NCBI RefSeq assembly: GCF_001640805.2
Contig: NC_066853.1
Coordinates: forward strand, 24,239,173 to 24,303,172
Length of the DNA: 64,000 bases
Direction of reading: 5' to 3'
Origin: Lates calcarifer
Taxonomy: Eukaryota > Chordata > Actinopteri > Centropomidae
Below the pieces are notes generated by a model. It saw nothing but the letters and a program-made list of their open reading frames with translations. It was not told where the DNA came from and did not search any database. Position 1 is the stretch's first letter. Every line of letters starts with the position of its first letter. The translations under genes and the position numbers were made by a program. This document shows, one piece after another, positions 25,728-37,626 of this stretch.

Positions 25728-28700
25728 CTGTTGGAGAAAACAGACAGTTAAAAAAAACAAACCAAAAACCTGTTTTCAGGATGTGATGGCTCAGTGTAAA
25801 ACAAGTTTTGTATTGTTTACAGGAAGTGATCAGTAGAGCCTCTTGCTACAAATTCAGACAGTAAAACTAAAAATCTTGGAGAATTCAGCTTGGAAACTAG
25901 TCAAAGACAAGGGCATTATATTCCAGTTTTAAAAAAAGTCCTCAAGCTTTGATCTTGTTTGCTGTAACTGGTGAACAGTGGTGGATGAAGTATTCAATCG
26001 CTTACTGAAATAAAAGTATAAAGGTAGCAATTCTATAGTATGAAAATACTGACTTTCAGAGTGAAACTCATTTCAAAGTTTAATCTAGAGTATCTTAAAA
26101 GAAATATATACAGTATATCTTAACTGAAATATGCTCCAAAACATATCTAATGAAGAGAGGTGCAGTTGAAAGCTTCTGTGAGCCAAACTCATTAAACAGC
26201 CTGGCAGCAGTGCAGAGATACTCCCTTCTAAAGTTTCTGAGTGAGCCTCGTCCTTCTAACCAATCAGAAAAGGCTAAAGTCAGCAGTGGAAGCTCACGGC
26301 TGTCAATCAATATGTGACTGTGCCTCTGAATTGAATTGACTGTGCCTCTGGTTCACTGAGGCTTCAAGTTACTATTAGCTGCTGGAAGACAATGCTATGG
26401 CTGACTCACAGGCTGCAGACAAAGTCTTTTTGGCTTAGGAATGTTCCTGACTGAGTGAAATGATGTGGAAGTATCTTAGTGGCAGCCATGATGAGAGCTG
26501 GATGAAATCTCTAAATGCTACATAAAAGTGCTTCAATGCTTCCTTTCTACTTTCCTTTAGCATAGGGAACACTGGACCGTCCTTAATAAAAGGAGAGGAT
26601 AGAATTACATCCCACAATCAACAAAATCAACATTTAAAGTGACCTACGCAAATCACATCCACTGCCTCAAAGTTACCTAGTCTAATCTAAGTGCAGTTAG
26701 ATTCTAAACAACATAGTCTTTTCAAAATTCTTATGAATTCTCCTTCACATCTTTGCTTGACCTCATGACATTTACCATCGAGGTCATAGATAAGTGGTTA
26801 GGAAATGACACAGGACGTAATTTGTTTTCACTATTCACCTGCAGCCACAGGCTATCAAACTGAGATAGGGTGATGGAGCAGGGAGAGGGAGAGGTGGGGG
26901 GAGTGAAGCAGATTGGCCTTGAGTCTCTTGCCAGTGTTAGCCTGAATTCAAGAACTTGCTTATTGTAGCTTTAAGTACTTATCAGCTGCATGTACTTAAA
27001 GAATGAAAAGTGAAAATACTCATTTTGATAGTTTGGCTTGTTTTATGGCGCTGCATTACACACATACATAGAGATTATATTAAAGTATTATTGTTACTGA
27101 TGCATGTGGAAGTCGCCTTGTACCGTTGTAGCTTTTTATTTAAAAAGCTCATTAAAAGAGATAAATAGAAATAAGTGCTTGCAGCCTGAAATGTGAATGA
27201 ATAAGGCAGGATGCACTAGAAGAACAAGGTGATTTGCATTAAAAATGTGCTGAAATATTCTTACAGCACTGGCACACTTACTTAAAATGAGACTATGGAC
27301 ATAACTACAGCATAAAATGAATGGATGAGGAGATTTTGGGTACAAGACAATGCATCATATTTTATAAGCTGATTATATGTTTGAATGAACACGCTTAATC
27401 TGCAAAGTCTCTATGCTGTCGGACAAATATAGTGGAATAAAGGTACAGTATTTGTTCTGAATGTAGAGAGGCAGAAACATAAAGCAAAAGATTTAAAAAA
27501 TTCAAGTGAAGTACAAGGACCTTAAAAACACACTGAGGTACAGTATTTGAGTAAATGTACTTGGATATTTTCCACCACCTCTGGTGAACAGTGCCTTCCT
27601 AAAGCAAGAAAAAAAACTATTCATTGTAGGATGCACACACCAGAATCCAGGTGAAAATCTGTTTAAACTGACCTGCTCCTTTTTAAAAATCTGGACTTTT
27701 TTCAGTTGAAAGCTGAAAAAAAATCCTTTGAATATCAACTGGTAACACCAGTGAGAACGCATGCTGAGGCCAAACATAACACCAGTGTTTGGTGAAGACT
27801 GAAATGTGATATCATATTATATATCACAGACACTCATTCAAATACAGAGCTGACAGTGTAAATACTTATAAAAGTAAAAAAAGTGAAAGGAAAAAAACCT
27901 AGAGTGAACTGTACTCAAAATTTATCACGCCAGTTGGAACTTTTACACAAAACTTCACACATGCATATATTTGACTACTTCAACTTGTTCTTAATAGCGA
28001 AAATCAAACACATCAATACTACTACCATTTCAAATGCATTAATCAGGGTTTTTTCTAACCAGGATGTCTTGAGATAGTCAACTCAAGTGTACAGTGTGCA
28101 AGCAGTTTCACATGCCAATAACATAACCTAAGCCTCTGCTCCCTGGTGTACATTTAGGGATGGGAACTGATAACATTTTACAGATACCAATGCAAATATC
28201 GATTCTTTACAGATTCTTTTAACAATTGCTGTTCTCTCTTCTACGTGGAAAACAGTAGGACTACACAGGTTTTCAGCATCAACACAAGTGATTTATTGTC
28301 TCTGAATCTAAACAAAGACTAGCGACAGTCTGACAGTGTCATCATCTAAATTGGATGAAATGAGACAATATTTATACAGCATTTGTTTTCCTTTAGGTTT
28401 TCTCAGTCAAAGAAACAAAACCGCTAAGCTTGCCTGCAAAGCACTAATGTTATTAAAACATGGGATATTTACCCTCGGTAATGGACACGCATGCTTGGCT
28501 GGGAAGCAGAGACACTCACATGTAACGTGTCAAATATTATAAATATATGAAATTTAGGCCCATGTTTGATAGAAAGATGTTTCAGCATATTATTGGTGTT
28601 TCCAACCTTACTAGAAATGACCGTTTTACAGAAATAACCATGGTTTGGACTGTTTTTTCCTCTCCGCCTTCTTTTAGCAAGTATCCAGTGGTTTAGTCAC

Positions 28701-31700
28701 ATGGGTTTGATGTCATTGTTTTACTAGACTTACTTTTTTTTTTTTTTTTTTTAAATAATCAGTTCTCAAATGGAACCAGGTGTTGATTCCCATCCCTAAG
28801 TACATATATGTTTAACAGGTGACTAAGTGTGCACTAAATGGAACTATCTGAACTCAAGAAAGACTGTTTTCAACTAACTGCAGTGGCAAGGTCAAAGATT
28901 ACAGCTCATTACATAAAGTTAATAAAGGATCAAATTGAATGAGTGAGTGACAAAGCAGGTGAGTGGACTGAATTATTAAACCATGAGTGAATTAGTGTTA
29001 AGAAGAAAAAGAAGGAAGCCACACAAACACAGCAAGGCTTGGGTGAGCAACACTTACAAAGTACAGTTAACATGGGAAATGAACAGTCAGGTTTGTTTCC
29101 TTTAGGACTCTACAGCAGAGGGAATGAGAAAAAGACAAGAGAGATGATGAGTCACTGGGAAATAAAAGGTGCTGGTGGACACTGCACCACAGCAAATGCA
29201 AACTACTTGAATGAATGGAGGAAGAGAAAGAATGAGTCAAACAGGGCTCAACGATTTATCAATTTACTGTTTTTATATCAAAGTCAATTTATTTAATTAT
29301 TCCCAGAGGTACAATTTGATCTTATATTAATGACCAGATCTTAACAAGCTGTGGCTTGTGGTAGTGACAGTTCAACGACTATAAAGACAATCACCTCCAG
29401 CAGATTTACTCAGCTGCGGCTTAATGTTTATTCAATGAGTTGGTGAAAAGGCAAAAAAGAAACATTGACTTAAGTTAATATGCTGTTTGTAAGACGATGA
29501 TTGTACTATTTCCAAAGATGGTTTTGGGGAAGAGGATGATGATGTTTGCATAAATTAAGAAGTTTACTATGGTTTTTTTATTTATAAAAAAATAAAAACC
29601 CAACAGACTGTTTCTATATTAATTCCAGGTAGCTAGCAGTTAGCTTAGCAGCTGCCGAGTGCAAATGACAGAGAGCTGGTGGGCAGAGTTGTCAGAATCG
29701 CACACTTTTAACTTTTAAGCATGTGAAATCTGTTTAAATTCATAACCTTTAAAAGTCTGACATCAAGAACTCCAGTATTCAGGGCTGTGAGGTAATCTGT
29801 CTGGTCTGTGACGTGAAGTAGGGCTGGACAATATGGCAAAATGATTTTTTTCCCCATACTGACATGTCGATCACGATACATCATCTGCAAGTTTGAAGAG
29901 TATCCTGATAATGACTGAAGCCTAAAGAAACCAGTGGGCTCATTAGTTAAACGTTGACAATATAATCTATTAACAAAAATAGGGAAACAATTGTACTATG
30001 TGAACATATTTTATCTGCCTTAATTAAACATTAACAATTAACTTATGTGGTAACCTCTCAAAAAATTTAAATAAAACGAAAACCTTTGTCTACTACGATC
30101 ACAAATTTCTTTGACAGGGCCTTCTTTGTAGTGGTGCAAGTTAGACCGTTATATTCACACTTCTTCTCAATCACTTTTCATATTTCATATGCAATGGCTG
30201 CATAAGACAAAATTATTTTTGTTTTGGTACAGTCCTGTTAGCCCTGCTAGACCCTGGTTTTTACTCTCTGTGTGGTTGCTGGGATGAAAGATTTCAGGTG
30301 ATTTTCTGTGTTTCCATCTTTGGCCATCTTAATCTGGGCTCTGTCGCTTTTAAGGTAACCAAACCACTTCCATATCATCAGTGTGGTGTGACCTTTCTTG
30401 TCAACAATTTCCTGTTTGGAGGATATTGTGAGTTCTTCACTCTCACTTTTGTGCCTCTTGCCTCTTGCTCGTCCATAGCCTTCTTTAAAACAAGTGGGTC
30501 TAACTTTGCAACAGTAAATGGGTGTGTACTTTGACGTACAAGCCAAAAAGTATTGCCTGACCGTGTGTTGTTGAGTTAATGCCTGATGTGTAATAGGTTG
30601 TTAGAATAAAATGTCCAAATCGAATAAAAATGCCCTACACTTACTACTACACTTTACGTCTTCATTGACATAAATTTTATTGTGCTCCCAAATTGAGATT
30701 GGTTTATTGCCCAGCCCGAACGCTAAGGTTAGCTAAAGCAGCTATAGCACATAACTGTCAAAAGCAACATTAGGGGTTGATAATCCGATACACAAATTGT
30801 CTGTGATTTTATTTGCCAGCAGTTTGTCAATATTACCATTTATGGCAAAGTATGTATGCTATCATTAAAGGATGCTACCACACATGTAATGTCCTCATAA
30901 ATGTAACCTAAATTAGTCAGTTTTTTTCTGTAGAAAATGAGTCAAGTGTACTTAGAAGTTTAGTTTTCTCTTGCGTGCAATTATTAATTATCCTTAAATC
31001 ATTGAGCCCTAGAATCAAATGCTACAAGGTGGAAAAGCAGGTGATTTTTGTTAGGTAGGAAGATTATGAATATTTGCTCTGAATGGCTGATTTCAGCTCA
31101 TGTAGACCAGTTTGACAGGAGTCTGCATTCTGTACCTGGGCATGCACACTGTGAGCAGCATGATATACATTCAGAAAGCTTCAGTTAAATTTCTTCAAAC
31201 TTTTTTGCTTTTTAGTCACGGTTCCAGTTTTCACTGTTGCTGACAACACAACAAGATTTCTTTGTTGTTTGATGTTTGATTATAGATTTCCCCCAGTTCT
31301 GTCATTAAAAAAAATCTTATGTCCAATATCTGCCATCAGTTGGATCACCGTGACACAGGGGTAGATGCTGTGTGGTCCAACACTAAGTGCTCATTCATTC
31401 TTCAGCGGGGGTAAACTTAAACTTATTTAGAGCAAAGATAAACATGCAGTTAACAACTTGTGCCCAAAGGACACTCGTGAAGTAAGGGAGAAAAAGACAT
31501 GTCCATTTACAGCCAATTACTCAAGTAATATTATGAAATCCTATGACACCACCACCACCACAATCATCAGTTAGCCTTACTCTTCCCTGTAAAAAGCAAA
31601 ACATTACATACTAGCAATGTATGTGTCTTGCATTGCTGCTGACTTAACAGATCATCCATCAAGCTGCTCACAGTATTGACAAATGTTAAAAATTCAGTGT

Positions 31701-32447
31701 AAAAGGTTATAGGTGGGTAACAGTAGATGAGTAAGTTAATTCATCAACTGGCATCTAGTCCTGGAAAAGAGGTTCATCAGAGACAAAAACAGGCAGAGCC
31801 ACTGCCAGTGCAGTGTCAGTGTATACAATATTCTACATAAGTATCATGAATGGGCCCTGTGGTATGAGCCTCTTACCCTCTCCCTGCATATCTGAAGTCC
31901 ATAGTGTCAGGTTGTCACGTAACAACTGCATGATAAGTGTGGAGTCCTTGTAGCTTTCTTCACTCAGTGTGTCCAGTTCTGCAATGGCGTCATCAAACGC
32001 AGCCTTCGCCAACCTGAGCAAACACATCCAACACTTCTGTTGAAATTATTGTACACTTAAAGGTTTACATTGGTGAGCAGTTCTCGTCAGCCACTGTGGA
32101 TTGCTGTGATGTGTGAGATTTGAACAAACTGAATTGGAACCATATCAGTTGTTTTATGGACATTCAAGATTTTACCATTTATTTTTCAAGCCACAATATG
32201 TACACCCTGTCACTTTAAAATAAGCTATAAAGATATATTCTACATTATCCATCTGTGTCAGTGACTGTGTGTATTGTTTGCTTGCAATAGGCCTCCATTG
32301 TAATATTATTTATGTATGTGTGAACATAAAGCTGGTGCTACACAGGAATGGCTTCAGCTGTTCTGAAGATGAAATGGGGGAATGTGGTCACTACTAAATA
32401 CTGACATGGGGACTAAGTTACAAACTTGCACTTAGATCAATCTTCAA

Positions 32448-32482
<35 letters not shown>

Positions 32483-35400
32483 ATCCATGTCCAAAAAAAG
32501 CCTAAATACATTCACTGTGAAAAAGACAAGGAAGTCAATACTTTATTAAAATAATGGGTTTTAAGTTTCAGTCTCACCATGGTTTGGTAAAAGGCAAGAA
32601 CGTCTGGTTATGCATGGCGACTGAGAAGGATTAGTGACGGTAGTCTGTAAACAAGAGATGGTTTCTAGGCTGCTTGCTGTCAGGTCTCCTCTACTTTGGA
32701 TCTTTTCTAAACCTCCCGTGATCACATTTTGACATATATAAAGATTGCTCTGCTTTATCATTGTTGATGAAACTAAAGATATACACTTATTGGCATCATA
32801 TTGAAGAAACAGTGACCTGCAAGCACGGTCAGGTGAGTTGAGGATCTCGTAGTAGAAGACGGAGAAGTTGAGGGCAAGTCCGAGGCGAATAGGGTGTGTG
32901 GGAGGCAGCTCCGACATGGCTAGATCGGTAGCAGTTTTGTAGGCCACCAGGCTGTTCTCTGCCGCCTCCTTTCTGTCATTGCCAGTGGCAAACTCTGCCA
33001 GATACCTGTGGTAGTCACCCTTCCTGGAATTGGGGGAGAGAATTGACTTTCATATGTGCACAACAATATTATAAATCAATGGTCTTGATGGAGCTGACCC
33101 TTCAGCTCATTACATGAGCCTTCACGGTGCACACCAACATATTCCTGTCAAGTGTCCCATTTCTAACTTCCCTGACGTTGCCAGTGTTTTGCTGCCTAGA
33201 ATTTAGATCTAAATATTTAATATACAATCATATAAATGTGTCAAATAAATAAGCATGCTCACAAATTTAATTGTATTCAGCTCTGTGTAAGAACTACTGA
33301 GGCTTAATATACTCATCTATTAATGAACATTCAGACCACAAAGTGCTTACATTTTGTTGTAGAAGACCTTGGACTCTCCCATGACAGCAGAGGGGAGTAG
33401 GTGCCTTTCCAGTGCATCCAGAATATCACCACAGATTGACTTCAGCTCCTTCTCAACCTACCACCAAACCAAGACAAAAAAGGCAATTATTCAATTAGCA
33501 AATCATTATTGTTTATTTCCCACTGAAGCCTTGCTTGATTCCAAATTATACTTTCCACTTCTGAGTGGTGCAAGGGTCCATGTGAAGTAAATTTCACCAT
33601 CTGCCCATATCTGTAAGAGTCCACATGAACTGTGCAAGCAGATGTGTCTTAATGTGTCCATGTATGCAAACACCCACTGTAACAGTCTGTGTCATCTTCC
33701 AGACTATATCTGCCCCTTTAACAACTTTATGATACTCTGCTTGTAGCGTAAATATTTTTTTTTTTTTACTAATCCAATTTATATGTTGTTGAATGCTCAC
33801 CGAGTGCTGGGGTAGTGATAGGAGAAATGTGATCCATGAGGGAGAACTACTGACGAAGTGAAGGTGCAACAGCAGGATAACCCATCTCTGAATCCCATTA
33901 AGTCACTGACTGCAGTCCAACTGCCTCTCCCATCTCTCTGACACACTCTGGCCTCTCCCACAATAATATCCAGCTCTTATTTCCCTTCATAAAAGCAAGA
34001 GAGAGTGCAGCGCTCGCCAACTATGACTCAGATGTAGTCTGTCCAGTAGGTGCTCATAATGTGTATTATTAATATGAGCAAGTGATTTCACATAAGCTAA
34101 GCAAATCTAAGATGCTTTGAAATGAGAATCATATTTGAGACAATGGAACATGGTAAGTCCATGTAAGTGCTCCTGATAGACTCTGTCTAATTACAAAAGC
34201 TTTGTTTCTTTGTGGGAAGTGACATCCTGAGCCTTTACTGAGTGCTTTACCGTTTGCCTGTATTCCCGGATCATCTTCAGTTTCTCTTCTCCGGCCTTGT
34301 TCTCTTCTCTCTGTTCAATACTGCTGATTATCCTCCAGGAGGCTCTCCGAGCTCCAATCACATTCTTGTAGGCCACCGATAGTAGGTTCCTCTCTTCCAC
34401 TGTGAGCTCTACGTTCATGCCTGCCACGTTCTTCATAGAAACCACCATCTCTGTTAAGGAAACACATGTAACACTCATTAAGCACTCTGATATTTTATTT
34501 GAATATTTCTTATCTACCTTGTATCCTGAGAGTACACCTGACAGGTAGCTGTCAATTTTCTCATCCTGTTAACTGACTAATTGAGAGTCTCAAGATGTGA
34601 GAGATTTCATTAGTGACATACTCAAAATGTAGTGTCATTTACATTGCAATGCCCCCAAATGGCAAGTAGAGATGCTAATTAAATCTGCTTGACAAATGCA
34701 TTAAATTTTTTGATTGGTAAAATTTTGCATTATAAGAATGAAGCATTCTGGCGTCAGGAATGTCATGCTGAGAGAAAATAATTCACTGTTTAAAGAATAT
34801 GCAAGATTGGTTCAACTGTGAGACCAGGTATTAAGAACACACGTTAAGGTGACTTCCTTACCAGAGCCAAACCCCCACCTATTCACATACACACCAAACT
34901 AACACACCTGTAAAAAAAAAAACACGCAGTCACTTCATTGATATGTAATGGACTTCTGAGGTTAAGGTATGCTGGAACTGGGTGCCATTGATGACAGCTG
35001 GCAGAGTATAAACTTTATTAAATAACAACTAACTTGGTGGGTTAAATGGTCAGAACATGCAGATTTGTTTTTTAGGAGTCGGACACTGAAGCTGATGTAA
35101 TTTCGAGGGTATATGACTTTTCACACGCTGACCTATGAAGCTCTTGAAGAATTAATCTCTCAAAAACATGTTAGCATTTGATAACTTACTGCAGAATAAC
35201 AATATGAATACGACCACATTCCAGCAAGGATACCATTTAGCCAGTCAGCTATAAATCACGCTGTAAATACACTCGAGCCAAATCCCGTGAATGAGTCATG
35301 GCACATTCACTTAACGTTTCTGGGCAACGTATGACCGGTGGCAAAAGCAGCCGTCTAAAAACAGCCTCTACAAGGCCTGTAATGGTATGACAGTCTGACA

Positions 35401-36136
35401 GGAGCGCACCAGAGAGAGGATGAGGGAGTCATTTTCGCCAATCGATCCGTTTAGCCTGTTTTCAGGGGAACACCCCACCAAGTGAACAGCTGCCCTCCCA
35501 CTCGCTGCTAATACACAGCAGGCTTCAAGTAGCTAACCTTGCAATTCAGCTAACGCATCGCTGATGTTAAAGTTGGTTGGCATTGGTAACAGAATCACGC
35601 AAAGAAGTGGGTGCGTTATCATGGTTACAAAGGCAGCAACATGACACTGGGTGTTACCTATGAGAGCTAGCCGAACCAGTAGCCCAGGCGTTAAGCTATG
35701 GAGCTAGCATGATGCAGGGGAGGCAACTACTGACAGCTCACGCTCCAGTAATCCGCCATTTTGTTGTAGCCCCTTCGCTAACGTTAGCCACTGTCAGTCA
35801 CATCCGTGCAAATTCCCTAAAACACAGAGACTTTCAAACTTTGGCTGTTGGTATAATGTCACATTATTTTATCCCACGAATGAGCTCCCAGCCCCTGTCA
35901 ATGAATAGCAAGCTGAATTACGCCGGTCGTAGCCGCGTTAGCTCTCTGGTTAGCCATAGCTAAGACTGAGCTACCTAGTAGAGCACTGCCCGTTAACATT
36001 AGCTGGCTCGCAGGAAAAAATCCCAGCGGCGAACATGTCCCACTCCGAGCCAGCCCTGAAAGTGTGGCTTACCGTCATATCGCTCTGCCTGCTCGGCAAG
36101 TTTTGCCTGATAAACTAGATCCTCTCGCTCTCCCAT
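25675..36136 (-). CDS. ywhae: 14-3-3 protein epsilon, complete six-exon gene
   Basis: The 14-3-3 proteins are dimeric cytosolic adaptors that bind phosphoserine/phosphothreonine motifs in partners such as kinases, Cdc25 and motor regulators. The coding exons, in order, are 36136-36073, 34450-34251, 33457-33351, 33023-32817, 32013-31877 and 25727-25675. They sum to 768 nt, which is 255 codons plus a TGA stop, the length of human 14-3-3 epsilon. Reading frame and GT/AG borders hold at every junction (intron phases 1, 0, 2, 2, 1). The phosphopeptide groove residues expected from the family are present: K50, R57, R130 and Y131. The tail ends EDEAQ after the epsilon-type [13 protein letters not shown]. 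The start is the only ATG that gives the family N-terminus (MGERED). From memory the protein is about 90 percent identical to human epsilon, with changes clustered at residues 88-123, so it may be the faster-evolving teleost duplicate. The paralogue number cannot be decided here. crk lies upstream on the same strand. Confidence 0.96.
25981..27580. mobile_element. 1.6-kb repeat unit with GTGGTGG-type ends in ywhae intron 5
   Basis: The ends CAGTGGTGGATGAAGTATTC (left) and TGAGTAAATGTACTTGG followed by TTTTCCACCACC (right) belong to a very common percomorph repeat family. The unit is bounded by an exact 13-bp direct repeat, CTGGTGAACAGTG, at 25968-25980 and 27581-27593. No transposase frame was found. 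A related internal copy is at 57540-57845. Confidence 0.6.
28154..28799. mobile_element. 646-bp TIR transposon remnant with perfect ends in ywhae intron 5
   Basis: Both ends are TTAGGGATGGGAA in inverted orientation, a perfect 13-bp match. They are flanked by an exact 6-bp direct repeat GTACAT (28148-28153 and 28800-28805). It resembles hAT-type teleost MITEs. A 20-base T tract lies near the right end. No transposase domain was seen. Confidence 0.75.
29819..30719 (-). mobile_element. hAT transposon remnant with degenerate BED-finger coding segment
   Basis: The left end TAGGGCTGGACAATA and the right end (reverse complement TCGGGCTGGGCAATA) match at 13 of 15. Flanks ACGTGAAG and ACGCTAAG agree at 6 of 8. 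On the minus strand, the interior (about 30247-30546) encodes [18 protein letters not shown] and [13 protein letters not shown]. This resembles the BED zinc finger at the N-terminus of hAT transposases, but the zinc-binding cysteines are lost. It lies in ywhae intron 5 in sense orientation. Confidence 0.7.
31877..32013 (-). CDS. ywhae: ywhae coding exon 5 (residues 193-239)
   Basis: This exon encodes [19 protein letters not shown] through [13 protein letters not shown], the near-invariant C-terminal helices of 14-3-3 proteins, including the nuclear-export-like segment. It begins after GTGTTTGCTCAG and ends in phase 1 at GTAAGA, giving G239 across the junction. Confidence 0.95.
32449..32476. 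repeat. poly-T tract in ywhae intron 4
   Basis: A 28-base T homopolymer lies about 340 bases upstream of coordinate 32817 (intron side of exon 4). Confidence 0.97.
32817..33023 (-). CDS. ywhae: ywhae coding exon 4 (residues 124-192)
   Basis: This exon encodes [19 protein letters not shown] through SPDRAC, including R130 and Y131, which contact the ligand phosphate in the family. The acceptor is CCCCCAATTCCAG. The donor is CAG followed by GTCACT, weaker than the other donors in the gene. The next exon completes R193 (AG|G). Confidence 0.94.
33351..33457 (-). CDS. ywhae: ywhae coding exon 3 (residues 89-123)
   Basis: This exon encodes [17 protein letters not shown] through GESKVFYNK and ends in phase 2 (AT, with G in the next exon) at donor GTAAGC. 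It is the least conserved part of this copy. The usual epsilon order is ICCDILDVLDKHLIPAA and FYYKM, while here HLLPSAVM and FYNKM are read. Confidence 0.94.
34251..34450 (-). CDS. ywhae: ywhae coding exon 2 (residues 22-88)
   Basis: This exon opens after the acceptor TTCCTTAACAG and contains the segment [19 protein letters not shown], with groove residues K50 and R57. It ends on T88 in phase 0 at the donor GTAAAG. Compared with human epsilon (from memory), E25V, K29N and D34N are substitutions in this exon. Confidence 0.95.
36073..36136 (-). CDS. ywhae: ywhae coding exon 1 (residues 1-21)
   Basis: This exon encodes [12 protein letters not shown] through ERYD, the first helix and dimerisation segment of 14-3-3 proteins. 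It ends with the first base of E22 and is followed by a GTAAGC donor (phase 1). The ATG is preceded by a CpG-rich leader. Confidence 0.95.
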
Positions 36137-36360
36137 TGTGTATCGAGATGCAGGTAGAGTAACGGACTAATCAAACTGACGAATGTTTAGTGAAAAACAC
36201 GGTGGCGTGCCAGGTCTATCGGCGGTTCCTAGAAACCAACTGGGTCGATGAGTGGTGTTCCGCCCCACCGGCAGCGCTGCGCTGGGATGGAGTAAAGATG
36301 GCGACTACCTTCATCCGGGTACTGCACATACGTACACGAATCATCAGCTCTGATACGTCC
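36137..36360 (-). promoter_or_regulatory. ywhae: ywhae promoter and 5' leader region, CpG-retaining
   Basis: CpG dinucleotides are frequent from about 35.3 kb to 36.35 kb, in contrast with the CpG-poor flanks, as expected for a constitutive CpG-island promoter. A YY1-like AAGATGGCG lies at 36295-36303 on the plus strand. A near-palindrome GGTTCCTAGAAACC, resembling an RFX X-box, lies near 36225-36240. The transcription start itself cannot be placed. Confidence 0.55.
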
Positions 36361-36962
36361 CTCAGTCATTTTTTCATTGTAGAGGTTAATAGTAAGCAGA
36401 ATTTATGTAAGCTCGTTCACAGAGCAAATAACACTAAATCCACTGTATTGGGTTTGTAAATTACATGTGCATTCATTAGGTAATATTTTCAGTTGACTAT
36501 TACCCAAGTCTACAGCAAAAACAGTCCTGTCTTTTAGAGATAAAAATGAATAATTCTGTCTGTCAGACCAAAAACATCTGTACAATTCTATGACGTTGCA
36601 TTGTATTCTACGCCTCAAAAATAGGCAAAGTCATGTGAATGTGGTCAATACATTGACAAATAAGCAATGTGTCTTTATCCACAGACTACTAGTCCATGTC
36701 AGTGAAGAGACATATTACTTCTGAGGATTTTAAATGTCATTTGCTACTACTTTGAGTGGCACCAACAAAACCTTATACACCCAAAATTCTCTACTCATTT
36801 ACACGATTAATGAGAAAATACATATTTTTCATGATTTGGGGAAACTGACCCAGTGCGAGTATAAATATATGGTGACTTGACATTTCCAAACAGGTTTGGA
36901 GTGCATTATGTCAGAACAGCACAAAAACGGGCAATAAACCACCACCTGCCATGAAGTACATT

Positions 36963-37142
36963 CAATTCAATTTTATTTATATAGTGCCGAATCACAACAA
37001 AAGTAACAAGGCACTTTTCATATAGAGCAGGTCTAGACCACACTCTTTAAAATAGGTATTTACAGAGAGACTCAAGCACTAGGTGACAGTGGCAAGGAAA
37101 AACTTCCTTTTAAGAGGCAGAAACCTCGAGCAAAACCAGACT
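36963..37142 (+). repeat. common teleost interspersed repeat
   Basis: TTCAATTCAATTTTATTTAT then ATAGTGCCGAATCACAACAA, GGCAAGGAAAAACTTCCTTT and GAGGCAGAAACCTCGAGCA form a well-known fish repeat. It sits between the crk 3' end and the ywhae promoter. Confidence 0.75.
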
Positions 37143-37626
37143 CAGGGTGTTTCTGATTAAAATATATGCCAACAGTTTAACTTACATTTACCTTTCTAAT
37201 GCACTTTGATCAATGACCAATAATCAATATGTCAGGCAATGTTGTTAAAAAATATATTCTTACTGCCAATAGCAATAGACCAAGCTGCACTATAAATGAT
37301 ATGTAGGGAGTTCACATTAGTTTTAGAAGGCTAACAGTTAAAACTTGTTTGAATACACTCCCACTGTAGACGGACATTACACTTAGTCAACTTCATAAGA
37401 TGTTACTAAAAATATCTCATGCTAGTATGAATGACAATGATTTTTGTAGCTGCTGTAGCTTTAGGTCATGAATTGTACAGTTAAAACAGTAGGAGTTAAA
37501 ATGCCTTAGACTTATGTATTTTTCAAGTGGTAGCTGCCCAGTAAGGGATTTCCTGACTCCACACCATACTTTTTACAAGCATACAAAAAACAGTGCATTA
37601 AACAAATCATTTGTCATGGGTTTGAC
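37143..37626. other. intergenic between crk and ywhae
   Basis: AT-rich sequence without a recognised gene. The interval from the predicted crk polyadenylation site to the ywhae promoter is about 1.3 kb. Confidence 0.5.

Noticed and set aside
36295..36459. Plus-strand ATG (MATTFIRVL) next to the YY1-like site, suggesting a divergent gene
   Set aside because: The frame runs out without family similarity or a clear donor. YY1 sites contain ATGGCG, so the ATG is expected by chance.
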